NCBI RefSeq assembly: GCF_000829055.1
Contig: NZ_AP012544.1
Span: 62,001-126,000, forward strand
Source of the DNA: Lacticaseibacillus casei DSM 20011 = JCM 1134 = ATCC 393
GTDB lineage: Bacteria > Bacillota > Bacilli > Lactobacillales > Lactobacillaceae
Direction: 5' to 3'
DNA: 64,000 nucleotides
Part shown: one piece after another, positions 63,497 through 64,000 of the stretch
How the letters are laid out: the number at the start of each line of letters is the position of its first letter
Numbering within the stretch: the stretch's first letter is position 1
Notes under the pieces: generated by a model
Databases searched by the model: none
The model's input: only the letters and a program-made list of their open reading frames with translations
Told to the model about the DNA's origin: nothing
Position numbers and translations under genes: made by a program

Positions 63497-64000
63497 TTAA
63501 GCTAATTCGAGCGTGCCAGTCAATTGTGCTTTTGTTTTAGGGCTGAGGTGATGCGTGATCATGATCACCGTGAGATCTTTTTCGGCTAATAAGGCATCTT
63601 CAATGGCTTGGGCACTTTCGTCGTCAATACCAGCCGTGACTTCATCGACAATCAAGATTGGTTTCCGAAATGATAAAGCGCGTGCTAGTGCTAATTTTTG
63701 CCGTTGCCCACCAGACAAGTTACTGCCATGTTCGTGGATATTCGTACTCAAACTGGTGAATGTATTGATGCCAAGAAATTCCACGATTTTATTGAGGGTA
63801 TTTGAAGCTTTTGGATTTCCCAATGTTATATTTTCTTGAACGCTTTCATTGAAAATGTATGATTTTTGATCGACAAGTTCGATTTTTGCATTCAGCATTG
63901 ATGCTGGAAGTGAGTTTAATTCTAGATCATCAACGTGAATAGAACCGCTGTAATTAGTAAGTCGGCCACTCATCAGGTTGATAAGGGTTGATTTTCCAGT
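63497..64000 (-). CDS. ABC exporter, C-terminal ATPase part (cut by window edge)
   Basis: Only the nucleotide-binding domain is visible: Walker A tail TGKSTLINLMSGRL at the very edge, Q-loop IELVDQKSYIFNESVQENI, signature LSGGQRQKLALARAL, Walker B PILIVDEVTAGIDDESAQ and switch His MITHHLSPKTKA. The exporter-type signature and D-loop suggest a fused membrane-ATPase half transporter, like peptide or bacteriocin exporters. The membrane part lies beyond the window. Confidence 0.85.
   Translation of the reverse strand, partial: TGKSTLINLMSGRLTNYSGSIHVDDLELNSLPASMLNAKIELVDQKSYIFNESVQENITLGNPKASNTLNKIVEFLGINTFTSLSTNIHEHGSNLSGGQRQKLALARALSFRKPILIVDEVTAGIDDESAQAIEDALLAEKDLTVIMITHHLSPKTKAQLTGTLELA

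Noticed and set aside
1..64000. tRNA or rRNA genes
   Set aside because: None could be recognised by eye in the intergenic regions; a covariance search would be needed to exclude them fully.

Overview
The window looks like a chromosomal segment of a Lacticaseibacillus (Lactobacillus casei/paracasei/rhamnosus group). The evidence is a D-2-hydroxyisocaproate dehydrogenase that closely matches my recollection of the L. casei enzyme, a D-Ala:D-Lac type Ddl (intrinsic vancomycin resistance), a WxL/Csc surface-protein operon, and DUF1516, DUF871 and MurQ genes typical of these bacteria. The species cannot be fixed by eye.

Layout. 1-4.6 kb: end of an unknown gene, then a MurNAc scavenging operon on the minus strand (MupG, MurQ, PTS EIIBCA). 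4.6-10 kb: its RpiR regulator, purA, and a P1B-4 metal ATPase with an ArsR repressor and a clear operator. 10-16.1 kb: low-GC remnants, DUF2798, nrdD (without nrdG), a membrane protein, an XRE regulator and an orphan bacteriocin immunity gene. 16.2-27 kb: an accessory island. It holds a decayed higBA, an IS66 transposase split by an IS110/IS1111 element, a small-peptide/ABC exporter/MazG cluster cut by an IS30-type element, a secreted glycine-rich protein whose following gene is cut at codon 3, and a head-to-tail dimer of an IS30-family element. 27-38.2 kb: mostly housekeeping (PAP2 phosphatase, LD-carboxypeptidase, Ddl, Ogt, D-HicDH, purine permease, DsrE-like, glyoxalase/dioxygenase, GNAT). 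38.2-44.8 kb: a triple hairpin-repeat array, one IS30 monomer and the WxL operon. 44.9-50.9 kb: a split Mga-type regulator, a duplicated DUF805 protein, RarA and AckA. 50.9-55.8 kb: DeoR regulator, FGGY kinase, class II aldolase and UlaA-type EIIC. 55.8-58.3 kb: metallophosphoesterase, an endonuclease III-like glycosylase, a thiamine-binding protein and an MFS transporter beheaded by the second IS30 dimer (58.3-60.8 kb). On the other side of that dimer is an ABC ATPase that has also lost its N-terminus, then a baeRF protein, and finally on the minus strand an ABC exporter followed by a 37-codon peptide gene.

Most notable signals: (1) five copies of one 1261-bp IS30-family element, four of them in two head-to-tail dimers with exactly 2-bp spacers, each dimer flanked by two unrelated broken genes; single insertions of this element and of a relative are flanked by 13-bp duplications. 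(2) Two families of dispersed structured repeats: a branched element placed between stop codon and terminator (two copies), and a ~110-nt hairpin (five copies) whose arms differ in sequence but stay paired. (3) Two very short genes with strong ribosome binding sites beside peptide-exporter genes. (4) A 9-T tract that puts the start of a WxL surface protein out of frame, suggesting phase variation. (5) A Mga-type regulator split into two ATGA-coupled reading frames.
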